64,000 nt of DNA, from positions 332,868-396,867 of the forward strand of contig NZ_JAAOXD010000004.1 in NCBI RefSeq assembly GCF_014694315.1. Reading direction: 5' to 3'. Source of the DNA: Arthrobacter ipis. GTDB taxonomy: Bacteria > Actinomycetota > Actinomycetes > Actinomycetales > Micrococcaceae. The translations under genes were made by a program, and so were the position numbers. The notes below the pieces were generated by a model. That model did not search any database and had not been told where the DNA came from. It saw only the letters and a program-made list of their open reading frames with translations. Of this stretch, positions 18,149-27,243 are shown in pieces (position 1 is the first letter of the stretch; each line of letters starts with the position of its first letter).

Positions 18149-19282
18149 ATGAGTAACGACAAAGTGACAAGCCAGGATTCACCTCTCAGCCGTTTTATCG
18201 CTGTGATTCCTGCAGGCGGTGTGGGGACCCGCCTCTGGCCTCTGTCACGTGCAGCAGCTCCCAAATTCCTTCATGACCTCACCGGTTCCGGCAGCACGCT
18301 CCTGCGTGCCACCTACGACCGCCTTGAACCGCTGGCAGGCAACCGCGTCCTCGTGGTCACCGGCGTGGCCCACCGGAACGCCGTGTGCAGCCAGCTGCCC
18401 GAGGTTCAGGACGGCGACCTCGTGCTCGAAAGTGAACCCAAGGACTCCGGGGCCGCCATCGGCCTGGCCGCAGCCATCCTGCACCAGCGGGATCCGGACA
18501 TCATCATGGGTTCCTTCGCTGCGGACCACGTGATTAGCCCGGACGGGCTCTTCCAGGACGCCGTCCGCGAAGCCATCCACACCGCCGCGGCCGGCAAGAT
18601 CGTGACCATCGGCATCAAGCCGACGCACCCGTCCACCGGCTTCGGCTACATCCGGTCCGGAAACTCGCTGCGCATCCCCGGCGCGCCCAGCGCCCAGGCC
18701 GTGGTGGAGTTCGTGGAAAAGCCGGACGAGGACGTTGCCCAGCAGTACGTGGACAGCGGCGAGTACGTCTGGAACGCCGGCATGTTCGTGGCGCCCGTTT
18801 CCCTCATGCTGAAGCACCTGGAAGCGAACCAGCCCGAGCTGTTCACCGGCCTCCAGGAAATCGCCCAGGCCTGGGACACCCCGCAGCGGGACGAAGTCAC
18901 GGCCCGGATCTGGCCCACGCTGCCCAAGATCGCCATCGACTACGCGGTCGCCGAGCCCGCCGCTGCTGCCGGGGACGTCGCCGTCGTACCCGGATCCTTC
19001 CGCTGGGACGACGTCGGTGACTTCGCCTCCGTGGGCCGGCTGAACAGCGCCAAGGAAGTGGACGAGGTGACCGTCCTCGGCGAGGGCGCCCGCGTCTTCA
19101 CCGAAAACGCCAGCGGCGTGGTGGTCTCGGACACCAAACGCGTCATCGCACTGATCGGCATCAAGGACGTCGTCATAGTGGACACCCCGGATGCGCTGCT
19201 GGTCACCACCAAGCAGCACTCCCAGCGGGTGAAGCAGGCGGTGGACGCGCTGAAGGCCAGCGGCGACACGGACGTTCTCTAG
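18149..19282 (+). CDS. manC: mannose-1-phosphate guanylyltransferase
   Basis: This enzyme makes GDP-mannose from GTP and mannose-1-phosphate for glycan and glycolipid mannosylation. It has 377 residues: the nucleotidyltransferase domain only, without the isomerase part of bifunctional ManC. The signature is IPAGGVGTRLWPLSRAAAPK (about 17-36), followed by FVEKPDED and WNAGMFV. ATG 18149 and GTG 18146 are adjacent; TAAAGT lies just before both, so the mRNA is probably leaderless. It is a single-gene unit closed by the hairpin at 19301. Confidence 0.93.
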   Translation: MSNDKVTSQDSPLSRFIAVIPAGGVGTRLWPLSRAAAPKFLHDLTGSGSTLLRATYDRLEPLAGNRVLVVTGVAHRNAVCSQLPEVQDGDLVLESEPKDSGAAIGLAAAILHQRDPDIIMGSFAADHVISPDGLFQDAVREAIHTAAAGKIVTIGIKPTHPSTGFGYIRSGNSLRIPGAPSAQAVVEFVEKPDEDVAQQYVDSGEYVWNAGMFVAPVSLMLKHLEANQPELFTGLQEIAQAWDTPQRDEVTARIWPTLPKIAIDYAVAEPAAAAGDVAVVPGSFRWDDVGDFASVGRLNSAKEVDEVTVLGEGARVFTENASGVVVSDTKRVIALIGIKDVVIVDTPDALLVTTKQHSQRVKQAVDALKASGDTDVL

Positions 19283-19300
19283 CAAACCCACCTCTTTATT

Positions 19301-19334
19301 GGAGGGCACCGCCGATAATCCGGCGGTGCACTCC
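19301..19334 (+). terminator. terminator of manC
   Basis: GGAG-G-GCACCGCCG...CGGCGGTGC-A-CTCC is a stable stem 18 bp after the manC stop. The T-run after it is poor. Confidence 0.6.
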
Positions 19335-19406
19335 AGTAATGCGTTAAGCGGAGATGGCGGACACGTAACGCGGAGAAGGCGATGCCGCTAATCTTTCCGG
19401 CCTCGC

Positions 19407-19412
19407 TACAGT
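19407..19412 (+). promoter_or_regulatory. -10 element of the M20 amidohydrolase gene
   Basis: TACAGT ends six bases before GTG 19419, and no ribosome-binding site is visible. A leaderless mRNA is likely. Confidence 0.5.
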
Positions 19413-19418
19413 TGAGGT

Positions 19419-20618
19419 GTGCGCAATTACACTACTGAAGCTGAGCCCACCGCCCTGGTGGGGCCGTGGCTCGAGCCCCTGCTGCCGGAACTGATCGATT
19501 TTCGCCGTGACCTGCATGCGCACCCCGAACTGTCCTTCAGGGAATTTCGGACCACCGACAAGCTGGCCGAGCGGCTCGAGGCTGCGGGCCTTGAACCCCG
19601 CAGACTGGAGGGCACCGGCCTGACCGTGGACATCGGTGAGGGTCCGATCGCCACGGCGCTGCGCGGAGACATCGACGCGCTCCCGATCATCGAGGAAACG
19701 GGGCTGCCCTTCGCCTCAAAAAACCACGGCGTCACGCACGCCTGCGGCCACGACGTGCACACCACCACCATGCTGGGCATCGCGCTGGTGCTGCACCGCA
19801 TGCACCAGGAGTCCCCGCTGGGCGGTACCGTGCGCATCATCTTCCAACCGGCCGAGGAAACCATGCCCGGCGGGGCGCACTCCTGCATCGAGCAGGGCGT
19901 CCTGGAAGGCGTGCCCCGCATCCTGGCACTGCACTGCGACCCGCGCATCGAAGTGGGCAAGATCGGCACCCGCATCGGCGCCATCACCTCGGCGTCGGAC
20001 ACCATTCGGATTGAACTGTCCGGCCGGGGCGGGCACACCTCTCGTCCGCACCTGACCGAGGACCTCGTTTTCGCGCTGGCGCAGATTGCCGTGAACGTGC
20101 CGGCAGTGCTGTCCCGCCGGGTGGATGTCCGCAGCGGCGTCTCGGTGGTGTGGGGACACATCTCCGCAGGCTCGGCGCCCAACGCGATCCCCGGCACCGG
20201 GTACATGGCCGGGACCATGCGCTGCCTGGACCGCGACGCGTGGCACAGCGCCGGCGAACTGCTGGATGAAGTGGTGCACCAGGTGGCCGCACCCTACGGC
20301 GTCGACGTGCGGCTGGAGCACACCCGGGGCGTTCCTCCTGTGGTCAACTCCGAGCATGAGACAGCACTGATCGAGGCCTCAGCGCGCGCCGAGATCGGCG
20401 AGGGCGCAGTGGTGCTGACGCCGCAGTCCATGGGCGGGGAGGACTTCGCCTGGTTCCTCGCCGAGCTGCCGGGAGCCATGATGCGCCTTGGCACCAAGAC
20501 CCCCGGCGGCGAGGAGTACGACCTGCACCGCGGCGACTACATCCTGGACGAACGCGCCCTCGGCTACGGCATCCAGGTCCTCACCGCCGCCGCGCTCCGC
20601 ACCATCCGCGACCTCTAG
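19419..20618 (+). CDS. M20-family amidohydrolase (hippurate hydrolase-like)
   Basis: This metallo-amidohydrolase probably cleaves N-acyl amino acids or related amides. It has 399 residues. Metal ligands are visible in HACGHDVHTT, in PAEETMPGGAH and in the final His of LHRGDYILDE; the dimerisation insert contains SGRGGHTSRPH. GDIDALPI is the first metal Asp region. It forms a monocistronic unit between a terminator and a stem-loop repeat. The exact substrate is not predictable. Confidence 0.9.
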   Translation: MRNYTTEAEPTALVGPWLEPLLPELIDFRRDLHAHPELSFREFRTTDKLAERLEAAGLEPRRLEGTGLTVDIGEGPIATALRGDIDALPIIEETGLPFASKNHGVTHACGHDVHTTTMLGIALVLHRMHQESPLGGTVRIIFQPAEETMPGGAHSCIEQGVLEGVPRILALHCDPRIEVGKIGTRIGAITSASDTIRIELSGRGGHTSRPHLTEDLVFALAQIAVNVPAVLSRRVDVRSGVSVVWGHISAGSAPNAIPGTGYMAGTMRCLDRDAWHSAGELLDEVVHQVAAPYGVDVRLEHTRGVPPVVNSEHETALIEASARAEIGEGAVVLTPQSMGGEDFAWFLAELPGAMMRLGTKTPGGEEYDLHRGDYILDERALGYGIQVLTAAALRTIRDL

Positions 20619-20641
20619 GCCCCGCGCACCCCCCACACCTG

Positions 20642-20706
20642 AGCGCGAACTGGCAGGTAATGCCCTCAAATTCCACTTTTGAGGGCGTTAGCTGCCAGTT
20701 CGCGCT
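20642..20706. repeat. long stem-loop repeat, type I (with 22728-22791)
   Basis: AGCGCGAACTGGCAG pairs with CTGCCAGTTCGCGCT, and inside it GCCCTCAAA pairs with TTTGAGGGC. TTCTTTT follows, so it can also end transcription of the amidohydrolase gene. The element at 22728-22791 shares the outer GCGCGAAC-G-CAG sequence and a GAGGCC-type inner stem, so the two are one family. Confidence 0.75.
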
Positions 20707-20724
20707 TCTTTTCGGGAACGTAAG

Positions 20725-20753
20725 TTGTACACAATTGAATTGCCCGCTACGGT
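20725..20753 (+). promoter_or_regulatory. ohrR promoter with OhrR-type operator
   Basis: -35 TTGTAC (20725-20730), a 17-bp spacer and -10 TACGGT (20748-20753) give a clear promoter. The spacer contains ACAATTGAATTGC with the perfect dyad CAATT-G-AATTG (20732-20742). This agrees with the TACAATT-AATTGTA core known for OhrR binding, so the gene should repress itself until organic peroxide oxidises the regulator. Confidence 0.8.
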
Positions 20754-20760
20754 TATGGGT

Positions 20761-21195
20761 ATGCCCGATGCTCCCCGCCTTGACCGCCAAGTGTGCTTCG
20801 CCCTCTACTCCGCGTCCCGGGCTGCCACCGCCGTCTACCGCACGCTCCTGGAGGAGCTGGGCCTGACGTACCCGCAGTACCTCGTCATGCTGGTGCTCTG
20901 GGAAAACGAGCCGCGCGGTGTGCGGGAACTGGGGGAGGAGCTTGGGCTCGACTCCGGAACCCTCTCGCCCCTCCTCAAGCGGCTGGAGGCGCTGGCCCTC
21001 GTGGAGCGGCGGCGCTCGGCGGAGGATGAACGCCGCGTCGCCGTGCATCTGACCGACGCCGGCAGGGCCCTGAGCAGCAAGGCCTCCGGAGTGCCCCAGC
21101 ACCTCGCGGCCGCGGCGGGCCTGAGCCCCCGCGAGCTTGACCAGCTGCGCGAAACCCTCGGCAAGCTCACAGCAGCCCTGCACGATTCGCTCTAG
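20761..21195 (+). CDS. ohrR: MarR-family organic peroxide sensor OhrR
   Basis: This is a repressor of 144 residues with a winged helix (about 38-100, GVRELGEELGLDSGTLSPLLKRLEA). The peroxide-sensing Cys is Cys12 in DRQVCFALYSASRA, the place where OhrR proteins keep their single reactive N-terminal cysteine. It starts at ATG 20761, seven bases after the -10, so the mRNA is leaderless. The operator in its promoter and the ohr gene directly downstream fix its identity. Confidence 0.92.
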   Translation: MPDAPRLDRQVCFALYSASRAATAVYRTLLEELGLTYPQYLVMLVLWENEPRGVRELGEELGLDSGTLSPLLKRLEALALVERRRSAEDERRVAVHLTDAGRALSSKASGVPQHLAAAAGLSPRELDQLRETLGKLTAALHDSL

Positions 21196-21250
21196 GCAGC
21201 CCCCCAACCACCAGCCCCAAAATCAGACCTCCCCACCAGAAGGAAACACA

Positions 21251-21678
21251 GTGAAAACTCTTTACACAGCCGAGGCCCTGGCGTCCGGCGAAGGCCGCGA
21301 CGGTTCCGCGCGAAGCAAGGACGGCAAACTCGACGTCAACCTCGCCAGCCCGGTGGAGCTGGGCGGCAGCGGCCAGGGCACCAACCCGGAGCAGCTGTTC
21401 GCCGCCGGCTATGCGGCATGCTTCCACTCCGCCCTCCGCGTGGTCGGCCGGCAGGCCCGGGCAGACCTCACGGACTCCGCCGTCGCCGCCAAGATCCACT
21501 TCGGCGCCCTCGAAGACAGCGACGGCTACGGCCTGGCCGCCGAGCTGGAAATCGCCCTCCCCGCACTGGACCGCGGCACTGCCGAGAGCCTCATGGCCAA
21601 GGCGCACAGCATTTGCCCGTACTCCAACGTGACGCGCGGCAACATGGACGTCGCACTCACGCTCGTGGAGTTCGCAGC

Positions 21679-21682
<4 letters not shown>
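21251..21682 (+). CDS. ohr: organic hydroperoxide resistance protein Ohr
   Basis: This thiol peroxidase reduces organic hydroperoxides and belongs to the OsmC/Ohr fold. It has 143 residues. The two catalytic cysteines are seen in GYAACFHSAL (about Cys57) and HSICPYSNVTRGN (about Cys122). It starts at GTG 21251 with AGAAGGAA seven bases upstream. There is no promoter-like sequence in the 55-bp gap after ohrR, so it is probably on the ohrR mRNA. Its stop overlaps the next start (GTGA). Confidence 0.95.
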
Positions 21683-22707
<1,025 letters not shown>

Positions 22708-22727
22708 CCAGCACAACAGTGCCCCGA

Positions 22728-22791
22728 GCGCGAACGGACAGTTGAGGCCCCAGGGAAACGTTTTCCGAGGGCCTCAAGTGTACGTTCGCGC
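22728..22791. repeat. long stem-loop repeat, type I copy 2
   Basis: GCGCGAACG pairs with CGTTCGCGC; inside, TTGAGGCCC pairs with GGGCCTCAA, and the loop holds GGAAAACG-type complementary bases. It lies 20 bp after the oxidoreductase stop. See 20642-20706 for the related copy. Confidence 0.7.
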
Positions 22792-22837
22792 CGGGCGTGT
22801 TGCCCGGACCGTGTTACCGGGACATGCGGCAGGACAC

Positions 22838-22843
22838 TAAAGT
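22838..22843 (+). promoter_or_regulatory. -10 element of the nucleoside salvage operon
   Basis: TAAAGT ends six bases before ATG 22850 of the short leader frame. This arrangement predicts that transcription starts at that ATG. Confidence 0.55.
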
Positions 22844-22849
22844 GGGCTC

Positions 22850-22909
22850 ATGAGTGCGCTGCTGCGCACCCGGGTGCCGGCCAGCGGTATCCCGTACGCC
22901 AAGGGGTGA
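22850..22909 (+). CDS. leaderless 19-residue leader peptide upstream of cdd
   Basis: The frame starts at ATG 22850, exactly six bases after a -10 hexamer, and reads MSALLRTRVPASGIPYAKG before TGA 22907-22909. AAGGGG at 22901-22906 ends where that stop begins and is eight bases before GTG 22915 of cdd. Ribosomes finishing the leader would therefore be placed to reinitiate at cdd. It could be a coupling device, or the remnant of a larger upstream gene. There is no direct evidence that the peptide has a function. Confidence 0.5.
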   Translation: MSALLRTRVPASGIPYAKG

Positions 22910-22914
22910 CGGCC

Positions 22915-23337
22915 GTGCAGAACGACGCCAACGAAGAGGGCGCCAGTATCGACTGGACGGCCCTGGAGACGGCCGCGCTCGACGCCATGAAGAGCGCCTA
23001 CGCGCCCTATTCGAACTTTCCGGTGGGTGCCGCGGCCTTCACGGCGGACGGCCGGATCGTGAGCGGCTGCAACGTGGAAAATGCCAGCTACGGCCTGACG
23101 CTGTGCGCCGAGTGCGTCCTCGTGGGCAACCTGCAGATGACCGGCGGCGGCCTGCTCCGCGCCTTCTGCTGCGTGGACGGTGGCGGCAACGTCCTCATGC
23201 CCTGCGGGCGCTGCCGGCAGCTGCTGTACGAGTTCCGGGCACCCGGCATGGAGTTGATGACGACGCTTGGGATCAAGACCATGGACCAGGTGCTACCCGA
23301 CGCCTTTGGCCCCGAACACCTGGAGGGAACCCGGTGA
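22915..23337 (+). CDS. cdd: cytidine deaminase
   Basis: This enzyme deaminates cytidine and deoxycytidine to uridine forms in nucleoside salvage. It has 140 residues, the small zinc-dependent type. Zinc ligands are Cys in LCAECVLVGN, with the catalytic Glu, and the pair in MPCGRCRQLLYEF. NVENASYGLTLC is the substrate-binding stretch. GTG 22915 has AAGGGG eight bases upstream; GTG 22906, overlapping the leader stop as GTGA, is the alternative and adds three residues. The gene overlaps deoA by four bases. Confidence 0.93.
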   Translation: MQNDANEEGASIDWTALETAALDAMKSAYAPYSNFPVGAAAFTADGRIVSGCNVENASYGLTLCAECVLVGNLQMTGGGLLRAFCCVDGGGNVLMPCGRCRQLLYEFRAPGMELMTTLGIKTMDQVLPDAFGPEHLEGTR

Positions 23338-24647
23338 CCCAGAAGAACGAGGCGTTCGACGCCGTCGACATCATCCGGACCAAGCGCGACAAGGGCGCAC
23401 TGAGCCCTGAGCAGATTGACTGGACCATCGATGCGTATACCCGCGGCGTCATCGCGGAGGAGCAGATGGCGGCGCTGAACATGGCCATCCTGCTCAACGG
23501 CATGGACCGTGCCGAGATCTCGCAGTGGACCGCGGCGATGATCGCCTCGGGGGAGCGGATGGATTTCTCCGGCCTCCGGCGGCCCGACGGCGGCGTGAAA
23601 GTAACCACCGACAAGCACTCCACGGGCGGGGTGGGGGACAAGATCACCCTGCCGCTGGCGCCCCTCGTCGCCGTCTTCGGAGTGGCGGTGCCGCAGCTGT
23701 CCGGGCGCGGGCTGGGCCACACCGGCGGCACGCTGGACAAACTCGAGTCCATTCCGGGCTGGCGCGCGGCCTTGAGCAACGCCGAAATGCTGGCCCAGCT
23801 GCAGGAAGTGGGCGCGGTGATCTGCGCCGCCGGACCGGGGCTTGCCCCTGCGGACAAGAAGCTTTACGCCCTGCGCGACGTTACGGGCACCGTCGAGTCC
23901 ATCCCGCTGCTTGCCTCGTCGATCATGAGCAAGAAGATTGCCGAGGGCACGGGCTCGCTGGTGCTGGACGTCAAGGTGGGCAGCGGGGCGTTCATGAAGG
24001 ACGAGGCCGGGGCACGCGAACTTGCGGAGACCATGGTGGCTCTGGGCAAGGACGCCGGGGTGGAAACCGTAGCCCTACTGACCAACATGGGCACACCGCT
24101 CGGGCTGACCGCGGGCAACGCCATCGAGGTGGAGGAATCCGTTGAGGTCCTCGCCGGCGGCGGCCCGGCCGACGTGGTCGAACTGACGGTGCGGCTCGCG
24201 GAGGAAATGCTGCGGTGCGCCGGTGTTTCGGACGCCGATCCGGCCGCGGCGCTCAAGGACGGCAGGGCGATGGACGTCTGGAACCGGATGATCGCGGCGC
24301 AAGGCGGCGACCCACGGGCGAAGCTGCCGGTGGCTCGGGAATCTGAAACCATCTATGCGCCCGCCGACGGAGTGCTCGTGGAGCTCGACGCGTTCGCCGT
24401 GGGTGTGGCGGCCTGGCGGCTTGGCGCCGGGCGGGCCCGCAAGGAAGACGCAGTGCAGGCAGCTGCGGGCGTCCGCATGCACGCCAAGCCCGGCGCAACT
24501 GTGCGTGCCGGAGAACCCCTGATGACCCTGCTGACGGACACGCCTGAGAAGTTTGCCCGGGCCAAGGCGGCCCTTGACCACGCCGTCACCATCGCACCGG
24601 CTGGCTCCGGGCCGGCCCAGCAGCTCATCATCGACCGCATCGCCTGA
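23334..24647 (+). CDS. deoA: thymidine phosphorylase
   Basis: This enzyme splits thymidine (and deoxyuridine from Cdd) into base and deoxyribose-1-phosphate. It has 437 residues. Motifs are KHSTGGVGDKITLPLAP (phosphate binding), SGRGLGHTGGTLDKLESIPG (the family signature) and SSIMSKKIAEG. GTG 23334 overlaps the cdd stop as GTGA, so translation is coupled. The pair cdd-deoA forms the pyrimidine half of this salvage operon. Confidence 0.96.
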   Translation: MTQKNEAFDAVDIIRTKRDKGALSPEQIDWTIDAYTRGVIAEEQMAALNMAILLNGMDRAEISQWTAAMIASGERMDFSGLRRPDGGVKVTTDKHSTGGVGDKITLPLAPLVAVFGVAVPQLSGRGLGHTGGTLDKLESIPGWRAALSNAEMLAQLQEVGAVICAAGPGLAPADKKLYALRDVTGTVESIPLLASSIMSKKIAEGTGSLVLDVKVGSGAFMKDEAGARELAETMVALGKDAGVETVALLTNMGTPLGLTAGNAIEVEESVEVLAGGGPADVVELTVRLAEEMLRCAGVSDADPAAALKDGRAMDVWNRMIAAQGGDPRAKLPVARESETIYAPADGVLVELDAFAVGVAAWRLGAGRARKEDAVQAAAGVRMHAKPGATVRAGEPLMTLLTDTPEKFARAKAALDHAVTIAPAGSGPAQQLIIDRIA

Positions 24648-24649
24648 CC

Positions 24650-25267
24650 GTGCAGGCCATCAACGACTTCATCCTGGCTGCCGCCGGGCAGCCCTGGGTG
24701 CTTTTCATCGTCCTGGCCTGCTGCGTCATCGACGGCTTCTTCCCGCCCATTCCGAGCGAATCGGTGGTGGTGGGGCTGGCGGCCGTCGCCGCAACGGCGG
24801 ACGTTCCCAACCCGTGGCTGCTCGCGGCCGTAGCAGGACTGGGCGCCTTCACCGGCGACAACGCCGCCTACCTCATCGGCCGCGGTGTGGGCACACAGCG
24901 CTGGCGGTGGATGCGCGGGCCGCGGATGCAGCGGGCATTCCGGTGGGCCGGGCGCGAACTGCGCAAGCGGCCGGCGTCGCTGATCCTCGTGGCGCGGTTC
25001 GTCCCCATCGGCCGGGTGGCAGTCAACCTGACCGCGGGCGCCACCCACTATTCACATCTGCGCTTCGTCGGGCTGACTGTGCTTTCCGCCACCCTTTGGG
25101 CCTCGTATTCCGTGGCCATCGGACTGTTCTTCGGCCAGTGGTTCGAGGAGAACCACCTGCTGGGGGCCGTGATCGCCATTGTTTGCGCCATTGTGCTGGG
25201 CATCCTGGTGGACCTCGTCATTAATCGGCTGCGGGGCCGCATTCAGGATCCGCTGCAGGAAAGTTGA
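24650..25267 (+). CDS. DedA-family membrane protein 1
   Basis: The protein has 205 residues and belongs to the SNARE-associated/DedA (VTT domain) family. Conserved pieces are FFPPIPSESVVV, GDNAAYLIGRGVG and VARFVPIGRVAVNLTAG; the last carries the Arg thought important for proton-coupled lipid transport. DedA proteins are linked to undecaprenyl phosphate or phospholipid translocation. It starts two bases after deoA and is followed by a paralogue. Confidence 0.9.
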   Translation: MQAINDFILAAAGQPWVLFIVLACCVIDGFFPPIPSESVVVGLAAVAATADVPNPWLLAAVAGLGAFTGDNAAYLIGRGVGTQRWRWMRGPRMQRAFRWAGRELRKRPASLILVARFVPIGRVAVNLTAGATHYSHLRFVGLTVLSATLWASYSVAIGLFFGQWFEENHLLGAVIAIVCAIVLGILVDLVINRLRGRIQDPLQES

Positions 25268-25369
25268 CTTTCCAATCAGGGCGTAGCGGACTATCCTCCG
25301 GCCGTGCGACACTAAAGAGCGATTTGCGTCACTTCCTGTCTTGTTATATTGCCGAGGAGCAACACCCGC

Positions 25370-26056
25370 GTGGAGTTTATTAATGAGGCCGTGCTCCATG
25401 CAGCGGGTCAGTGGTGGATTTATCCCGTCCTGCTCATGTTCTTCTTCGTTGACGGGTTCGCGATGGTGGTCCCCAGTGAGACGCTCATCGTGGCGCTGGC
25501 AGCGTTATCCCGCAGCAGTGGCGAGCCGAACCTGTGGATCCTCGGCCTGACGGCCCTGACCGGCGCCATGGCCGGTGACAACATGGCCTACCTCTTGGGG
25601 AGGAAGATCGGCCTGGACCGCTGGAAGTGGATGCGCCGGCCAAAGGTGCAGAAGGCCTTCGGCTGGGCGCGCTACGAACTGGAGAAGCGCGGTGCGGTGC
25701 TGATCTTCACAGCCCGCTACATCCCGTGGGGGCGCGTCGCCGTGAACTACGTTGCTGGCACCACTGGCTTTCCGCACCGTCGGTTTTTCGTATTTGATGC
25801 CTTCGCTTGCCTCACCTGGGTGGGATATTCGATAGGAATCGGCCTCGTTGCCAGTTCAGTCCCACTACTGCACGACTATCCCCTGCTGGGCGCCGGCATC
25901 GCCGTCGTGTTTGCCATCCTGCTGGGCATCATCATCGACCACGCCCTGCGCTGGTGGCACAAGCGGCTCGGCCGCAACGACGCCGCCGCTGCGCCGGAAG
26001 AGAGCCCGGCCCCTGAAAAGGGCAGCGTCCCGGAACAGACCAGCCGCGTCGCTTAG
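25370..26056 (+). CDS. DedA-family membrane protein 2
   Basis: The protein has 228 residues and is a paralogue of the gene before it: MVVPSETLIVALAAL, GDNMAYLLGRKIG, RWKWMRRPKVQKAFGWARYEL and TARYIPWGRVAVNYVAG match position by position. It has an extra C-terminal polar tail of about 30 residues (PEESPAPEKGSVPEQ). GTG 25370 has GAGGAG ten bases upstream, and TATATT at 25345-25350 could be its own -10. The 102-bp gap after copy 1 holds that promoter. Confidence 0.88.
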   Translation: MEFINEAVLHAAGQWWIYPVLLMFFFVDGFAMVVPSETLIVALAALSRSSGEPNLWILGLTALTGAMAGDNMAYLLGRKIGLDRWKWMRRPKVQKAFGWARYELEKRGAVLIFTARYIPWGRVAVNYVAGTTGFPHRRFFVFDAFACLTWVGYSIGIGLVASSVPLLHDYPLLGAGIAVVFAILLGIIIDHALRWWHKRLGRNDAAAAPEESPAPEKGSVPEQTSRVA

Positions 26057-26085
26057 CCCCGTTGGCATTGCCGCCGGTGCAACCC

Positions 26086-26091
26086 TAGAGT
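26086..26091 (+). promoter_or_regulatory. -10 element of add
   Basis: TAGAGT ends six bases before GTG 26098 and no ribosome-binding site is visible, so the mRNA is probably leaderless. Confidence 0.5.
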
Positions 26092-26097
26092 TGGTAC

Positions 26098-27243
26098 GTG
26101 ACTGAGCCAATCGTTGACGCCGCCCCTGCCCTTGACTTCGACCTGAAGAGCCTGCCCAAGGTATCCCTTCACGACCACCTGGACGGCGGCCTGCGCCCTG
26201 CCACGATCATCGAGCTGGCGGAGGCGGTGGGCCATACGCTTCCGTCCACAGACCCGACCGCCCTGGGCGAATGGTTCCGCGAATCCGCCGACTCCGGCTC
26301 GCTGGTCCGCTACCTTGAGACGTTCGACCACACGGTCGCCGTCATGCAGACCAAGGAAGGTCTGTTCCGCGTCGCCAAGGAGTTCGTGGAGGATCTGGCG
26401 GACGACGGCGTGGTGTACGGCGAAGTGCGCTGGGCACCTGAGCAGCACCTCCAGAATGGACTGACCCTGGACGAGGTTGTCGAGGCGGTCCAGGAAGGAC
26501 TCGAAGCCGGCGTGGACGCCGTGGCCGAGACCGGCCGCGAGATCCAGGTGGGCCAGCTGATCACGGCCATGCGGCACGCTGACCGCGGCCAGGAAATCGC
26601 CGAACTCGCGGTGCGGCACCGCGACAAGGGCGCCGTCGGGTTCGACATCGCCGGCGCCGAGGACGGCTTCCTGCCCTCGCGCTTCCGCGACGCCTTCACC
26701 TACCTGGCCGAGAAAAACTTCCCCGCCACCGTGCACGCCGGTGAAGCCGCCGGGCTGGACAGCATCCAGTCCGCCCTCGTTGATGGCCGCGCGCTGCGCC
26801 TGGGGCACGGTGTCCGCATCGCCGAGGACATCATGGTGGAGTTCGACGAGGACGACGCCGACGACGAGGACAGCGACAACATCGGCCTGGTCACGCTCGG
26901 CAACCTGTCCAGCTGGATCCGGGACCGCGGCATCGCCCTGGAAATCTGCCCGTCCTCCAACCTGCAGACCGGTGCCATTGCCGCCTTCGGTGAGGGCATC
27001 GAAAGCCACCCGCTGGACATGCTCTACCAGCTGGGATTCAACGTAACCATCAACACGGACAACCGGCTCATGGGCGGCGTGACGCTCACCGATGAGTTCG
27101 AGCTCCTGGTGGAGACTTTCGACTACGACCTCGATGACCTGCTGGAGCTCACGCTCAACGCGGCCGAGGCGTCCTTCCTGCCCCTGGAGGAAAAGGAAGC
27201 CCTCGTGGAGTACATCAACGACGCGTACGGCGACCTTGGCTGA
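26098..27243 (+). CDS. add: adenosine deaminase
   Basis: This enzyme deaminates adenosine and deoxyadenosine to inosine forms. It has 381 residues. The zinc site is seen as His25/His27 in SLHDHLDGG, His213 and catalytic Glu216 in TVHAGEAAG, His237 in LRLGHGVR and the Asp in NTDN. An acidic run at about 249-260 (DEDDADDEDSDN) interrupts the barrel between the last His and PSSN; this length is unusual and may be a loop extension. It is the purine counterpart of cdd-deoA upstream. Confidence 0.95.
   Translation: MTEPIVDAAPALDFDLKSLPKVSLHDHLDGGLRPATIIELAEAVGHTLPSTDPTALGEWFRESADSGSLVRYLETFDHTVAVMQTKEGLFRVAKEFVEDLADDGVVYGEVRWAPEQHLQNGLTLDEVVEAVQEGLEAGVDAVAETGREIQVGQLITAMRHADRGQEIAELAVRHRDKGAVGFDIAGAEDGFLPSRFRDAFTYLAEKNFPATVHAGEAAGLDSIQSALVDGRALRLGHGVRIAEDIMVEFDEDDADDEDSDNIGLVTLGNLSSWIRDRGIALEICPSSNLQTGAIAAFGEGIESHPLDMLYQLGFNVTINTDNRLMGGVTLTDEFELLVETFDYDLDDLLELTLNAAEASFLPLEEKEALVEYINDAYGDLG

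Noticed and set aside
24650..26056. Recent tandem duplication of dedA
   Set aside because: The two proteins share motifs position by position but are clearly diverged at DNA and protein level, so this is an old paralogue pair and not a recent event.
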